This document shows, piece by piece, positions 42,582-52,266 of a stretch of 55,448 bases of DNA (its first letter is position 1; every line of letters begins with the position of its first letter). Both the position numbers and the translations under genes were made by a program. Origin of the DNA: Acidobacteriota bacterium (GTDB lineage: Bacteria > Acidobacteriota > Terriglobia > Acidiferrales > UBA7541); assembly GCA_003224235.1 (NCBI GenBank), contig QHYU01000139.1, positions 1 through 55,448 of the forward strand, in the 5' to 3' direction. The notes under the pieces were generated by a model. The model searched no databases and was not told the origin of the DNA. It saw nothing but the letters and a program-made list of their open reading frames with translations.

Positions 42582-43763
42582 ATGTTTTGGCCGGGACTAA
42601 TGAAGGCTCGCGCGCTGCTGCGGCGGATTTGGATCGCCTTTCTGTTTTGCAGCGGCTTGCTGCGCTGGGCGAAGTGGCGGCTCGCCGCCCGAGGTGGCAT
42701 CGTGGTGTTGACCTTCCACCGCGTCTTGTCCGATGCCGATTTCGCTTTGACGAACTCGCCTCTGGGAATGGCCGTGCGCGAACGCACCTTCGAGCAACTT
42801 GCCGAACATCTCGCCCGCGAATACGAGACCGTGGACTTGGGAGTGGGCGCGCCGGAATGGACCCGGGGCGGAAGCCAGCCGCGCATCGCCATCACCTTTG
42901 ACGACGGCTGGGCCGACAATGCCACCACCGCCTTCCCCATCGCGCGCAGACAGGGGCTACCCTGGACAATTTTCGTCTGCCCGGAGCGCGTGGGCCGGCC
43001 TTTCCCCTTCTGGCCAGAACGCGTGGTCGCGCTCTGGCGGATTGCCGAATGCAGGGGCATGACCCGCCAGCTTCTGCAGATGCTATCCGAAGAGGTCGAG
43101 CCGGGCGCTTCCGATGCTGGCCGGTTGGGTCGAGAGAAGACGCTCAAGTCGTTCATCGAGCGACTCAAGACATTCTCGGCTGAGCAGCGGAACGCAGTGA
43201 TGAGCCGCATGGCGGAATATATCAGCCCCGGGCTGGACACCGCCGACACGGTCGATGTCACGATGACTTGGCAGGAGATTGAGGGAATGGCGTGCTGTGG
43301 CGTGACGATCGGCTCCCACACGCTGTCGCATCCCATCCTGACACGCATTTCCCCGTTCGAGGCTCAGCGCGAAATCACCGAGTCGAAACGCGTCATCGAG
43401 CGGAAGTTGCGGCGAGAATGTGGGCTGTTTGCTTATCCCAATTCGGAATGGTCACTCCGGGTTCGCGAGCAGGTGGCACAGGCGGGTTACGAGATGGCCT
43501 TCGCCTACGGACCGGGAGTCTGGACGCGCGACTCCGATCCATTTGTGATCCCGCGGATCAATATTTGGGAAGGCCATCTGGTGGGGCCGTCCGGCCGTTT
43601 TTCCCGGAAGGCCTTCGAATATGCCGTCTTCTGGAAGGCCTATCGCACCAAGAACACCCTCCCCGTCCGCACTCGGGGAGCGGACGCAAAACAGGGTGCA
43701 GCTGCCAAGGAAAATAGAACTTCTCCATTCAACCAATTGAAATCTGCTGAAAGGAGGGGATAG
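42582..43763 (+). CDS. Polysaccharide deacetylase (NodB-type), long form
   Basis: 393 residues; AAGGAAA precedes the ATG. An N-terminal hydrophobic helix (about 10-24) may anchor it. NodB motifs: TFDDGW (metal Asp), SHTLSHP (H-x3-H form) and LFAYPNSEW. The region between motif 1 and 2 holds an insertion of about 110 residues (ILPPLF-like helical, RQLLQMLSEEVEPG), as in deacetylases of polysaccharide loci. It probably removes N-acetyl groups from the polymer or its precursors, supplying free amines. Confidence 0.88.
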   Translation: MFWPGLMKARALLRRIWIAFLFCSGLLRWAKWRLAARGGIVVLTFHRVLSDADFALTNSPLGMAVRERTFEQLAEHLAREYETVDLGVGAPEWTRGGSQPRIAITFDDGWADNATTAFPIARRQGLPWTIFVCPERVGRPFPFWPERVVALWRIAECRGMTRQLLQMLSEEVEPGASDAGRLGREKTLKSFIERLKTFSAEQRNAVMSRMAEYISPGLDTADTVDVTMTWQEIEGMACCGVTIGSHTLSHPILTRISPFEAQREITESKRVIERKLRRECGLFAYPNSEWSLRVREQVAQAGYEMAFAYGPGVWTRDSDPFVIPRINIWEGHLVGPSGRFSRKAFEYAVFWKAYRTKNTLPVRTRGADAKQGAAAKENRTSPFNQLKSAERRG

Positions 43764-43994
43764 CGAAGGGATTCCCTAAACTGTCCTCAAGCTGGCCAAG
43801 CTCACCCTGCGCTCAGATCCCTCGGGAGAAACAGAGGGCAAACAGTGTTGTGCTGCGGGAGAGTCCCAGCCGCTCTTTGAGCCTCGCTGCTCCTTGCGCC
43901 AAGCAGCCTTTTAATCTGCACGTGGCCCGCGAAAGTAATGACCGTGCGGGCCGTTCACTCTGGCGGCGAAGACCCTGAGCTATCCGCGGCTTTC

Positions 43995-45017
43995 ATGAAA
44001 ACCTCGATGGCAGCGTGCCTGCTTCTCCGCTCCAAAGGCTTCTCACCAAGACTTCCTCTGCTGCTTTCCGCAGCTTTGTTGATGGCCGGCTGTGGCGGAG
44101 GAACTTCTGCGCCGCAGGGCGGATCTTCCGGGGTGCCGCAGATCAACGTAAATGCAGTTAGCGTTGCTTTCGGGAACGTAAGCGTCGGCAGCAGCGGTTC
44201 GCAAACCATCGTCATAACCAACACAGGCAGCCGGAGCCTGGCACTCTCCCAGGCCGACGTGAGCGGCGGCTTTGGCTTCAGCACCAGAGGTTTGACTTTG
44301 CCGCTCACCCTCGCGCCGGGACAGAGCACGTCCTTCAGCGTGATCTTCACTCCGCAAATCTTCGCCAGTGACAGTGGGATTCTCTCGGTGGCAAGCAACA
44401 CTGTCACTTCACCCACTTTGATCTCACTCTCTGGCACAGGGGTTCAGCGGTCCAGCGGTGTTCTAACCGTCGATCCGTCCAGCATAGCATTCGGAGGAGT
44501 CTCCCTCGGCGTCCACAGCACACGAACGGTCACGCTGACCAACACGGGCGTCCTCGACCTGACCATCTCCCAAAACAATCTAACCAGCACTGCGTTCAGC
44601 GTGAGCGGGCTGTCTCTACCGCTTTCTCTAGCTCAGGGGCGCAGCGCCTCATTCGCCGTTCAGTTCGCCCCGAACGGCGCGGGACTGGCCAGCGACATTC
44701 TCTCGCTGGCCGGCGATGCCGCGAACTCGCCCACCAGCGTCGTGCTGGGCGGCAACGGGCTTGCCCCGCCGCCACACTCCGTCACCCTTTCCTGGGATGC
44801 CAGCAACCAAGCGATTTCAGGATATCTTGTTTACCGGGCCAACGTGTCCGGTGGACCCTATACGCCCCTGACTACTGCTCCAGTCGCGGCTGCCTCCTTC
44901 ACCGACTCAACCGCCGCGGGCGGGCAAACCTACTCTTACGTGGTCACAGCAATCACCGACACTCAGATCGAAAGCCTCTTCTCGAATAAAATTAGCGTCA
45001 CGGTGCCTTCCCCTTAG
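43995..45017 (+). CDS. Lipoprotein with ASH/Hydin-type and fibronectin III domains
   Basis: 340 residues from ATG 43995; an in-frame ATG at 43938 would add 19. The signal sequence ends in a lipobox LMAGC, so it is a lipoprotein of the outer envelope. Two choice-of-anchor-D/ASH domains follow (about 50-150 and 155-255, with VAFGNVSVGSSGSQTIVITNTG and IAFGGVSLGVHSTRTVTLTNTG), then a fibronectin III-like domain (SVTLSWDASNQAISGYLVYR). Probably an adhesion or matrix-binding surface protein. It lies in the same orientation, just after the deacetylase. Confidence 0.82.
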   Translation: MKTSMAACLLLRSKGFSPRLPLLLSAALLMAGCGGGTSAPQGGSSGVPQINVNAVSVAFGNVSVGSSGSQTIVITNTGSRSLALSQADVSGGFGFSTRGLTLPLTLAPGQSTSFSVIFTPQIFASDSGILSVASNTVTSPTLISLSGTGVQRSSGVLTVDPSSIAFGGVSLGVHSTRTVTLTNTGVLDLTISQNNLTSTAFSVSGLSLPLSLAQGRSASFAVQFAPNGAGLASDILSLAGDAANSPTSVVLGGNGLAPPPHSVTLSWDASNQAISGYLVYRANVSGGPYTPLTTAPVAAASFTDSTAAGGQTYSYVVTAITDTQIESLFSNKISVTVPSP

Positions 45018-45089
45018 CGTTGGCGAACCGGGCAAGCAGAAGATAAAACGAATTGGAAGGACCAAACTCCCCAGGAGAAACTAGGCATT

Positions 45090-46775
45090 ATGCAAAATCG
45101 CCATAAATGTTTCTTGCTCTTCCTGTTGGGCACCTTGCTGGGCGCACCCGCGAGCTGGGCGCAAAGCCTACCACCGCGGATCTTCTTCTCGGATCTGGAA
45201 AGCGGGCCGAACACTGGCGGACAAAACGGCAAGGGAGCGTTCGTCACCATCTACGGCCGGAACTTCGGCGCGACACGGGGCACTTCGACCGCGACGGTTG
45301 GAGGCGGCGCGGTGGACAACTGCCCGTTGTGGACCGACACCAAGGTGGCCTGCCAGTTAGGTCCTGCTGCACAGACCGGCAACATTGTGATCAGCGTGGG
45401 CGGACAGGCTTCCAACGGCGTGCCCTTCACCGTGCGCCCGGGCAATATCTATTTCGTCTCACCGGTGGGCAGCGACACCAATCCCGGAACCTTCGCCGCG
45501 CCATTTAAAACCCCGGCAAAAGGCAAAAACGCCCTGACTCCGGGCGATACCCTCTACCTCATGGACGGCATCAACACCTCGGCCATCGACGACTTTAGCG
45601 CTGCCCTCAACCTCCGTAGTAGCGGGGCTCCGGGCTTGCCCAAGGCGATTGTTGCCTACCCGGGTGCGTCCGTGACGCTTGGCTCGGATGCAACTCCACA
45701 GCGCGCAATCCTTGCACCAGACGTGGTAGGCAAGCCCTGGACGGATTGGGTCATTGCCGGACTTACTCTTCGCGCCAACGATGCGGCGCTGGAGATGGTC
45801 GGGGCGCAGCGTTGGCGGGTAGTGGGCAACGACATTTCCTGCCCGAACGGCCACGGTGCCTCCGCCTGCGCTCACGGCGACACAGCCTTGTTCGTCAAGT
45901 TTCTCGGGAACAACGTGCATGACGCCGGCGCCAACCTGGTAGGCGGGATCGCCGAGCAGAAGCTTTACCACAGCGTGTATTTCTCCACCGACTCGAATCA
46001 TGTCGAGGTCGGCTGGAACACCATCGTCCCCAACGGCGGCGGCTGCCGCGCCTTGCAGTTCCACTCCAGCCCCAACGGGGCGGGCACTGGCTTCAACCAG
46101 TTCGACCTCTCGGTCCACGACAACCTGATCCACGACGCTCGCTGCGACGGGATCAACTTCGCCACCGTGGACCCCAGCCAGGGCAAGGTCGAGGCTTACA
46201 ACAACGTCATCTACCGGGCTGGCCTTGGTCCAGACCCTGGAGCGTCGGCCAACTATTCCTGCATCGCTGTCCTGGGAGGCACTAACGCTGGCCCGCTTCC
46301 GGGCCTCAGTGCCGCAGTGCAAATCTCCAACAACACTCTGTACGACTGCGGCGCGCGCCGGAGTCTGGACTCGGGAGGGATGACCACGGAAACAAATGGT
46401 GCCATCGCCGTAGCGATGAATAACAACATCCTCTCTTTGCTGACCGGTGAGACGTACTTCACTGCCTCCTCGAATGCGGCGCACGTCACCGGATCGAACA
46501 ACCTGTTCTTTGGCGCCGCTGCCGGCCCGAAGTTCCTCACCGGCAACGTGAACGCCGACCCGAAGTTTGCGAATACCGGAACGTTGAACCTGCGGCTCGT
46601 CCCCGGCAGCCCGGCAATCGACGCCGGAATCACCTCCGGAATCAGCACCGACTTCGACGGTGTGGCGCGTCCGAAAGGGGCGGCCTTCGATATTGGCGCG
46701 TTTGAGTTCCCCGGAACGACCACGGCCCAGCAGCCGAACCCGCCGGCAAATCTTCGCGCTGTCACGGTCCGATAG
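45090..46775 (+). CDS. Secreted protein with IPT/TIG and right-handed beta-helix domains
   Basis: 561 residues. Signal peptide (LLFLLGTLLGAPASWAQ), then an IPT/TIG domain (about 22-120, FVTIYGRNFGATRGT), the pectate-lyase-like opening IYFVSPVGSDTNPGTF, a long right-handed parallel beta-helix with Asn-rich turns (YNNVIYRAG, ISNNTLYDCG, MNNNILS), and a DIGAFEF end (choice-of-anchor Q type). Such folds bind or cleave polysaccharides; no catalytic residues can be assigned. The C-terminus is not a PEP-CTERM. A second, inverted copy ends the window (54726-55448). Confidence 0.85.
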   Translation: MQNRHKCFLLFLLGTLLGAPASWAQSLPPRIFFSDLESGPNTGGQNGKGAFVTIYGRNFGATRGTSTATVGGGAVDNCPLWTDTKVACQLGPAAQTGNIVISVGGQASNGVPFTVRPGNIYFVSPVGSDTNPGTFAAPFKTPAKGKNALTPGDTLYLMDGINTSAIDDFSAALNLRSSGAPGLPKAIVAYPGASVTLGSDATPQRAILAPDVVGKPWTDWVIAGLTLRANDAALEMVGAQRWRVVGNDISCPNGHGASACAHGDTALFVKFLGNNVHDAGANLVGGIAEQKLYHSVYFSTDSNHVEVGWNTIVPNGGGCRALQFHSSPNGAGTGFNQFDLSVHDNLIHDARCDGINFATVDPSQGKVEAYNNVIYRAGLGPDPGASANYSCIAVLGGTNAGPLPGLSAAVQISNNTLYDCGARRSLDSGGMTTETNGAIAVAMNNNILSLLTGETYFTASSNAAHVTGSNNLFFGAAAGPKFLTGNVNADPKFANTGTLNLRLVPGSPAIDAGITSGISTDFDGVARPKGAAFDIGAFEFPGTTTAQQPNPPANLRAVTVR

Positions 46776-46780
46776 CCGTG

Positions 46781-46796
46781 CACGCGGCCGCGCGTG
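46781..46796. terminator. GC-rich hairpin after the beta-helix gene
   Basis: CACGCG-GCCG-CGCGTG, 6-bp perfect arms, starting five bases after the stop at 46775. No T run; weak terminator candidate in a 155-base gap. Confidence 0.35.
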
Positions 46797-46930
46797 GCTG
46801 GGTACTGATTCGCCGCCCTGCGTTGACGCCAGCATGGCGCCCACCCATAATCAAAAATTGCGGCGGGCTTCTGTTCGCGGTTTCATCACGCAGCCTGTAG
46901 AGCCGCAACTCCCGCTGGAGGCGCGACCGG

Positions 46931-47938
46931 ATGCCAATACCGGCCAACTTAATCCCACAGCGAAAGCCTGCGCGTGAACCTGCAGCCGGGCGGCCAAACG
47001 ACTCCGGGGAGTGCAAAGCAGAAGCCGATCTGCCCGATTCGACCGACCCCGGACTCGAGATCGAGCCGAGCCGCCACGGGGTGCAACTCAAGCGTTGCAG
47101 TCCCGCGCTGGATCGCTTGGTAGTCCGCTTGGCGAGATTAGGCTTCACCGACATCTATCATGACCGGGTCCGAAAGCATGGGCTCTTAGGGCAACTCTAC
47201 GTCCTGCTGGTTGGCACCCCCCATCTGGGTTCCTTCGCCAACGGGTTTTACTTGCACAGAGCCATGGGACGCAGGCAATTCTCCTCGATCCTGGACGCCG
47301 GCTGCGGCGACGGCACATTTACCTTTTATGTGGCCCGCAGGTGCCCCAACGCCCGCGTCTTGGGGGTGGACGTGGGTGAGCAGGGACTGCACGGAGAGGA
47401 AAACACGCTGGAGATATGCCACCGTGTTCAGGGGATCCTGCAGCTTCCCAATTTGGAGTTCCGCAAATTGGATCTGCGTGAGCTCGACGCAGCCGACACC
47501 TTCGACTTCGTCTATTGCTTCGACGTCCTGGAGCACATTCGGGAGAATAAACAAGTCTTGGCAAACGTGTACCGCGCGCTTAGCAAAGACGGCCGGTTCC
47601 TGCTGCGGATTCCGACGCGGGCGCAAAAGCGAATCCTGCCCAAGCGGTTTACTGCGGAACATGAAAAATGGGCCAAGGTGGAGCACGTGGGCCAGCACTA
47701 CGAGATGGGTACGCTGCTGGCGGATTTGAAGGAGATCGGGTATCAGGTGATCTCGGCCCAGTACAGCGTGGGTTTCTGGGGCCGATTGTCGTTTGAGCTG
47801 CTGGAGGGTTTGCGGACTTCCCGGCTCCCTGAAGTGGTGCAATTCGGCGCCATGCCGCTGCTCAAATTGCTCCGCTGGATCGACACGCAGGCTGAGCCAA
47901 AAGAGGGAGACGGCTTGCTCGTGCTCTGCCAGAAATAA
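46931..47938 (+). CDS. SAM-dependent class I methyltransferase
   Basis: 335 residues; GGAGG nine bases upstream of the ATG. The first 40-60 residues are Pro/Arg-rich and may not be folded. The Rossmann core is ILDAGCGDGTFTFYVA (SAM loop), VLGVDVGEQGL and FVYCFDVLEHI, then LRIPTRAQKR. Members in polysaccharide loci methylate a sugar or a lipid intermediate; the target cannot be told from sequence. It converges on the glycosyltransferase gene on the minus strand. Confidence 0.86.
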   Translation: MPIPANLIPQRKPAREPAAGRPNDSGECKAEADLPDSTDPGLEIEPSRHGVQLKRCSPALDRLVVRLARLGFTDIYHDRVRKHGLLGQLYVLLVGTPHLGSFANGFYLHRAMGRRQFSSILDAGCGDGTFTFYVARRCPNARVLGVDVGEQGLHGEENTLEICHRVQGILQLPNLEFRKLDLRELDAADTFDFVYCFDVLEHIRENKQVLANVYRALSKDGRFLLRIPTRAQKRILPKRFTAEHEKWAKVEHVGQHYEMGTLLADLKEIGYQVISAQYSVGFWGRLSFELLEGLRTSRLPEVVQFGAMPLLKLLRWIDTQAEPKEGDGLLVLCQK

Positions 47939-47991
47939 AAACTGGGAGGATGGCGCTCGCCGCTCCGCCCAGGGACCACCCGGCCAGTGAA

Positions 47992-49098
47992 TCAGTCCGA
48001 ATGAGTTGCGGAAGCCTTTTCCGGATCGCTGCTGGAACCGCGCTGGCTCGCAACGGGAACTCGCCGCCGGCTCCGACTGCCGACCCAGTTCCTGAATTCG
48101 AGCAGAGATCGGCCCCGAGCAATGCCGTAGACCAGATGCATCAGGGTGAGCGGAAACAGGTAGCTCCATTTCTTTCGCCTGAGAGCTAGCCGCAAGCTCA
48201 GCAAGAACGGGGGCAGCAACAGCGCACCCAGGAAAGCCGCGAAGACGTCAAACCTCTCTTGCCAAGCGGCCAGCACCGCGCCAATCCCTGCGCCAACAAG
48301 ACACATCAACGTATAGAACGCAAACAAGACCGGGCGGGCGTTCGAAAGCGTCGGAAGATCGCGCAGAAAAACCCGGAATACGTGCGTGCCGTGCCAGCGG
48401 TTCTTGCGGTAAAAGCCCGAAAGCGTCTGCGGCGTTCCCAGATGTACGACGGCGATCGCGGAATCGCCGAGGACCCGCAGCCCGACGGCGCGCACTCGGC
48501 GGCAGAAGTCGCAGTCCTCATTGGTCTGAATGGATTCGTCGAACCCGCCGGCACGCTCGAACGTCGCGCGGGTTACCAGGAGATCGCCCGCCGGCACATA
48601 CGAAATGTCTCCCTGCTTCTCGGATTCTTGCTCTCCGTACCAGACACGCGCCACCCAACCAGATTCATCCGGGATGCGATAGTGGGCCCCAACCACTCCT
48701 AACCCTTCCTGGGCCAGCAGGGCAGTGGCTTGCGTCAGCCACGTAGGGGATACCACGCAGTCCGCGTCCAAGAAAGCGAAGATGCCGCCGCGAGCCTGCG
48801 AGGCCGCCAGATTGCGCAGCGCCGAAATGTGCACCCCCGCTTTTTGCAGGATCGTCAGGTTCAGAACCTCGGAAAATGACCGCGCGACTTCGAGAGTGTA
48901 ATCGGTCGAGCCGTTATCCACCAGAATCACTTCAAAGGACTCGCGCGGAAAATCCAGTCGGGCCAGCGAATCCAGGCACCGCCCGATCACCTTCTCTTCA
49001 TTGCGTGCGGGGACGATCACCGAAACGCCGAGGCGCTCCACCGAGTGCTCCTGTGGATAGCCCGCGCCCACTTCGCTTCTGCTTTCGATGACGCTCAC
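47992..49098 (-). CDS. Glycosyltransferase family 2 with C-terminal membrane helices
   Basis: 368 residues from a GTG at 49098 that overlaps the preceding stop as GTGA and has AGGAGGAGGG just before it; an upstream frame to 49143 has no such signal. GT-A features: VSVIVPARNEEKVIG, LVDNGSTDYTLEV, FLDADCV and FERAGGFDESIQTNEDCDF (the acceptor-side ED). Two to three hydrophobic helices follow (about 265-330). Inverting glycosyltransferase, last gene of the minus-strand deacetylase/glycosyltransferase operon. Confidence 0.9.
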   Translation of the reverse strand: MSVIESRSEVGAGYPQEHSVERLGVSVIVPARNEEKVIGRCLDSLARLDFPRESFEVILVDNGSTDYTLEVARSFSEVLNLTILQKAGVHISALRNLAASQARGGIFAFLDADCVVSPTWLTQATALLAQEGLGVVGAHYRIPDESGWVARVWYGEQESEKQGDISYVPAGDLLVTRATFERAGGFDESIQTNEDCDFCRRVRAVGLRVLGDSAIAVVHLGTPQTLSGFYRKNRWHGTHVFRVFLRDLPTLSNARPVLFAFYTLMCLVGAGIGAVLAAWQERFDVFAAFLGALLLPPFLLSLRLALRRKKWSYLFPLTLMHLVYGIARGRSLLEFRNWVGSRSRRRVPVASQRGSSSDPEKASATHSD

Positions 49099-50273
49099 CC
49101 CTCCTCCTGCCGGCTCTCGTGGGCAATGGGCGAGACGTGGCAAACCGCGCCCTGTGACTGCCGCGCGCGACCGCCCAACAAATCCTCGTACAAACTCAGA
49201 TAGCGCCTCGCCATCGACTCAGCCGAATAGTGCTCGCGGACCCGCGCCTGCCCTCGCGCAGCCAGCCCGGCCCGGAGACTGGCGTCGGCCAGTAGCTCGA
49301 GCATTGCGTTCCGCAGGCTGGCGACATCCCCCGGCTCGATCAGGAGCCCCGTTTCACGGTGCTGAATCAATTGCGGGACCGCACCCACGCGACTGCCGAT
49401 CACGGCGCGGTTGGCAGCTTGGGCCTCCAAAACTGTCAAGGGCATGCCTTCATTGAGAGAGGGCAGAACGAAAACATCCAGCGAGGCGTAGACGCCGGGC
49501 ATGTCCGCGCGCTGTCCTGTGAAGATAACCTTGTTTTCGATGCCTAATTCCCCCGCCAGCCGCTGGAGCTCTTTCCGCGCCGAACCCTCGCCGACCAGGA
49601 CAAAAAGTGTTTCGGGGAAACAGGACAGGACATCGCTCGCTGCGCGCAGGAAATCGTCCGCACCTTTGCCACGCACTAGCCGGCTCACCATGCCGACCAC
49701 CAGACGGTTTCCCTTGCCGATTTCGACTGCCAGGGTGGGGCGCCCTGCGCTGAACACAGCCACATCGACTCCATTGCTGATCGTGGTGATCTTCTCCGGC
49801 GCTACCCCACCGCGCCGCAGCGCGACAGCCACGCCCTCGGAAACCGCCACCGCCCGGTGAAATCGCCGGAGCGCCCAGCGGTCCAGCATAGCGTACAGGC
49901 GCAGCGACACGCTGGAGCTGGTCCAATTGTGGCAGGTCGCTATCAGCGGCGTGGGCAGGGTCCTGGCCGCTGCGTAGCCGTATATATTTGCCTTGTACCC
50001 GTGTGTGTGCACCAAATCAATCCTCTGCGTTTCGATGTGGCTCCGGATCGCCTGGACGGCCTCTCGATCAGCGCGGCCCTGGCAACGGATTGCGACGGTT
50101 TGCAGGCCTAACTGTTGAGCATGCTCGGCGATTTCAGTGCTTGGCCGGTGCAGGTTCTCAAACACGCCCAGCACGCAGGTGCACCCCAGCCGCTCCAGCG
50201 ACTTGGCGAGGTTGAGCAGCATGTTCTCCGCGCCATAGTGACCCGCGCTGCTAATCAATTGCAGGATTTTCAT
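49095..50273 (-). CDS. Glycosyltransferase family 4
   Basis: 392 residues from the ATG at 50273 (MKILQLISSAGHYGAENML); the frame is open upstream, but this is the conserved N-terminus. GT-B features: HTHGYKANIYGY, ATCHNW, ISNGVDVAVF, VGMVSRLVRGKG, LVGEGSARKEL and LNEGMPLTVLEAQAANRAVIGSRVGAVPQLI. Cytoplasmic retaining transferase. It is followed with GTGA overlap by the family 2 enzyme. Confidence 0.93.
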   Translation of the reverse strand: MKILQLISSAGHYGAENMLLNLAKSLERLGCTCVLGVFENLHRPSTEIAEHAQQLGLQTVAIRCQGRADREAVQAIRSHIETQRIDLVHTHGYKANIYGYAAARTLPTPLIATCHNWTSSSVSLRLYAMLDRWALRRFHRAVAVSEGVAVALRRGGVAPEKITTISNGVDVAVFSAGRPTLAVEIGKGNRLVVGMVSRLVRGKGADDFLRAASDVLSCFPETLFVLVGEGSARKELQRLAGELGIENKVIFTGQRADMPGVYASLDVFVLPSLNEGMPLTVLEAQAANRAVIGSRVGAVPQLIQHRETGLLIEPGDVASLRNAMLELLADASLRAGLAARGQARVREHYSAESMARRYLSLYEDLLGGRARQSQGAVCHVSPIAHESRQEEG

Positions 50274-50311
50274 AAGCGTTTGCGCCAGGAATCCAAAGTG
50301 AATGGCAACCC

Positions 50312-51205
50312 TTATTCCTGGGCCAGGCGCGCGCCATCGCTGCGGTCGTGCTGCGCCAGGAATCGCCACATCCGCTGGTACACTGCGTCGCCCAAAGCCG
50401 ACTTAAGGATCTCTTTCAACTGGTATTGCGTCCGGCGCCAGAGCAGCGGCGCGCCGCGCAGATTGAACAGGCGCTGCAACTGCTGCGCATTCATCCCGTT
50501 CTGCACCATCAGCCGCCCCAACACCCGCACGCCACTTTGCTCGGCCGGATTCATCCACGGATTGGAGACATAGACGCGCCGATAGCCCGCCATAGCCGCC
50601 GCCGCGAGCGCCCTCCGATTGAACCTGCCTCCTGGCGCGGAGATCGCATCTACCACTAAGCCCAGCTTGTCTTCCAGCGTATGTTTCGACCGCCGCATCT
50701 CCTCGCGGAGTTCGGAGTCTGAACAGTGGGTCAGAAACTTGTGCGACCAGCTGTGTGACTCCACCTCATGTCCGAGCGAGGTGATCTCCCGCAACTGCGC
50801 CCAGCTCATAATCCCGGGCCGCTTCCCGATCCATCCCGCCGTCACAAAGAAGATGGCGCGGACCGAGTACTGTTCGAGCAAAGGGAGTGCATACTGGTGA
50901 TTGGAGACGTAGCCGTCGTCAAAAGTCACGCGTGGCGCAACCACCACAGGCCTCGCAGCGGCCTGGAGCTCAGCAACCAGTTGCAGATGCTCCTCCAACT
51001 GGCCCGAAGTTACGCTATAGAGATAGCTCGCCTGGGCTGGCACGACTTCGTGGTAGGTCAGGATGCAGCAGCGCGCATCCTGCGGACCGCCGATCCCGGT
51101 GTGGCGCGCAGGTTTCCCCTTGCCCAATTGTTCGGTCGGGGCCGAGTGATCCGCTGATTTGTCGTTCGCCACCTGCGCCATTTGGGAAAGAACTCGTGAA
51201 ACCAT
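50312..51205 (-). CDS. Polysaccharide deacetylase (NodB-type)
   Basis: 297 residues. A disordered N-terminus of about 45 residues is followed by the NodB domain: CILTYHEVVP, VTFDDGYVSN (metal Asp), ESHSWSHKFL (H-x3-H) and SAPGGRFN (third motif). Short for a secreted enzyme, with no signal peptide, so it may be cytoplasmic or its start may be misplaced. It sits between the DUF3473-type deacetylase and the family 4 glycosyltransferase on the minus strand. Confidence 0.88.
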   Translation of the reverse strand: MVSRVLSQMAQVANDKSADHSAPTEQLGKGKPARHTGIGGPQDARCCILTYHEVVPAQASYLYSVTSGQLEEHLQLVAELQAAARPVVVAPRVTFDDGYVSNHQYALPLLEQYSVRAIFFVTAGWIGKRPGIMSWAQLREITSLGHEVESHSWSHKFLTHCSDSELREEMRRSKHTLEDKLGLVVDAISAPGGRFNRRALAAAAMAGYRRVYVSNPWMNPAEQSGVRVLGRLMVQNGMNAQQLQRLFNLRGAPLLWRRTQYQLKEILKSALGDAVYQRMWRFLAQHDRSDGARLAQE

Positions 51206-51212
51206 TCTAGCT

Positions 51213-52112
51213 TCACCCGACCTGCGCCTTCGCAGGTTCTCTTCCCGGAGTTTCTTTCATCTCCAACAGATCGCGAAAGGGACAAAATGAGTGCCGCTCG
51301 AGCAGAGCTCGCAGACGGTCCACCATCTTGCGCAGATTGGTGTAGTGCCGTAAGCGGGACCTCAGCTTTTCTGGCAGGCGGGGCTGCTCCGGATCAATCT
51401 CCCAAGGATGAAAATAAACCACCACGGGTTGGCGATATTTTCTTTCGATGTGCCGGAAAGCCCATTCGGTGTAAAACAGCGGAAAGATGCGCAAGTACCC
51501 GCCTCCGGCCGCAGGAAAATTGCAACCCGCTAGGCGAATCGTGGCCGGCGGGAATTCCCGAAGTTGCCGGCCGCCCTGGAGAGCGTGGGTGTAGGCGAAG
51601 CGCTGCGCGTGGGGAACACCATACAGGTCATGGTGAATCGGGTAGATACTTGAATCGTACTGGAAACCTTCCTCGGCGAGAATTTCCAGAGCCCAGAGGC
51701 AATCTTTGGTGATCGACCATGTCGGCGCGCGGTAGCCCAGTACGCGCACTCCGCCGACCTGCTCAATGACTTCCCGTGCTTTCCGCGTATCGGCGCGAAA
51801 CTCTTCCGGAGTCAGACTGTAAACGGTGCGGTGCCAATAACTGTGGCAGGCCGGCTCGTGCCCGCGGGCAACAATCTCACGGACCAACGAAGGAAACCGC
51901 TCAGCAACCCAGCCCACTAGAAAAAATGTGCCCCGCGCTCCGTGTTCGTCGAAAAGATCCAGAATGAGATGGGTGTTCGCTTCCACCCGGGTAGGAAACC
52001 GCTCCCAATCCGAACGGGAAATCGAACCCGCAAACGCCTCGACCTGAAAATAATCCTCCACGTCCACACTCATGACGTGCGAAAAGGGACGGGGCACAGA
52101 TGAATCGACCAT
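51213..52112 (-). CDS. Polysaccharide deacetylase, XrtA/PEP-CTERM-locus type (DUF3473)
   Basis: 299 residues from ATG 52112, which has AGAGGA seven bases upstream; the frame extends to 52184. It begins HVMSVDVEDYFQVEAF, the hallmark of this subfamily (TIGR03006): DVED in motif 1, CHSYWHRTVY (H-x3-H) in motif 2, GYRAPTWSIT in motif 3, and the C-terminal DUF3473 region with YFHPWEIDPEQP. It is probably cytoplasmic or membrane-associated and modifies the exopolysaccharide. First gene of a minus-strand operon with a sigma-54 promoter (52267-52281). Confidence 0.93.
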   Translation of the reverse strand: MVDSSVPRPFSHVMSVDVEDYFQVEAFAGSISRSDWERFPTRVEANTHLILDLFDEHGARGTFFLVGWVAERFPSLVREIVARGHEPACHSYWHRTVYSLTPEEFRADTRKAREVIEQVGGVRVLGYRAPTWSITKDCLWALEILAEEGFQYDSSIYPIHHDLYGVPHAQRFAYTHALQGGRQLREFPPATIRLAGCNFPAAGGGYLRIFPLFYTEWAFRHIERKYRQPVVVYFHPWEIDPEQPRLPEKLRSRLRHYTNLRKMVDRLRALLERHSFCPFRDLLEMKETPGREPAKAQVG

Positions 52113-52266
52113 CAATCCATCCTCTATCGGAAGCTCTTGCCAACAACGCGGCAGTAGCATCCGTGCGGGAAGTGATGAGCGCATTTGAAGCGGAGCATCG
52201 GGGATTCTGAGCGCAATCTACCTGTTGTGACGGCGGAAATGATCACCATTATCCCAAGAAGTGAGG

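Noticed and set aside
45459-46844. 461-codon open frame antisense to the beta-helix gene
   Set aside because: Shadow of the Asn/Gly-rich beta-helix codons; Val/Gly/Arg-rich with no ribosome site.
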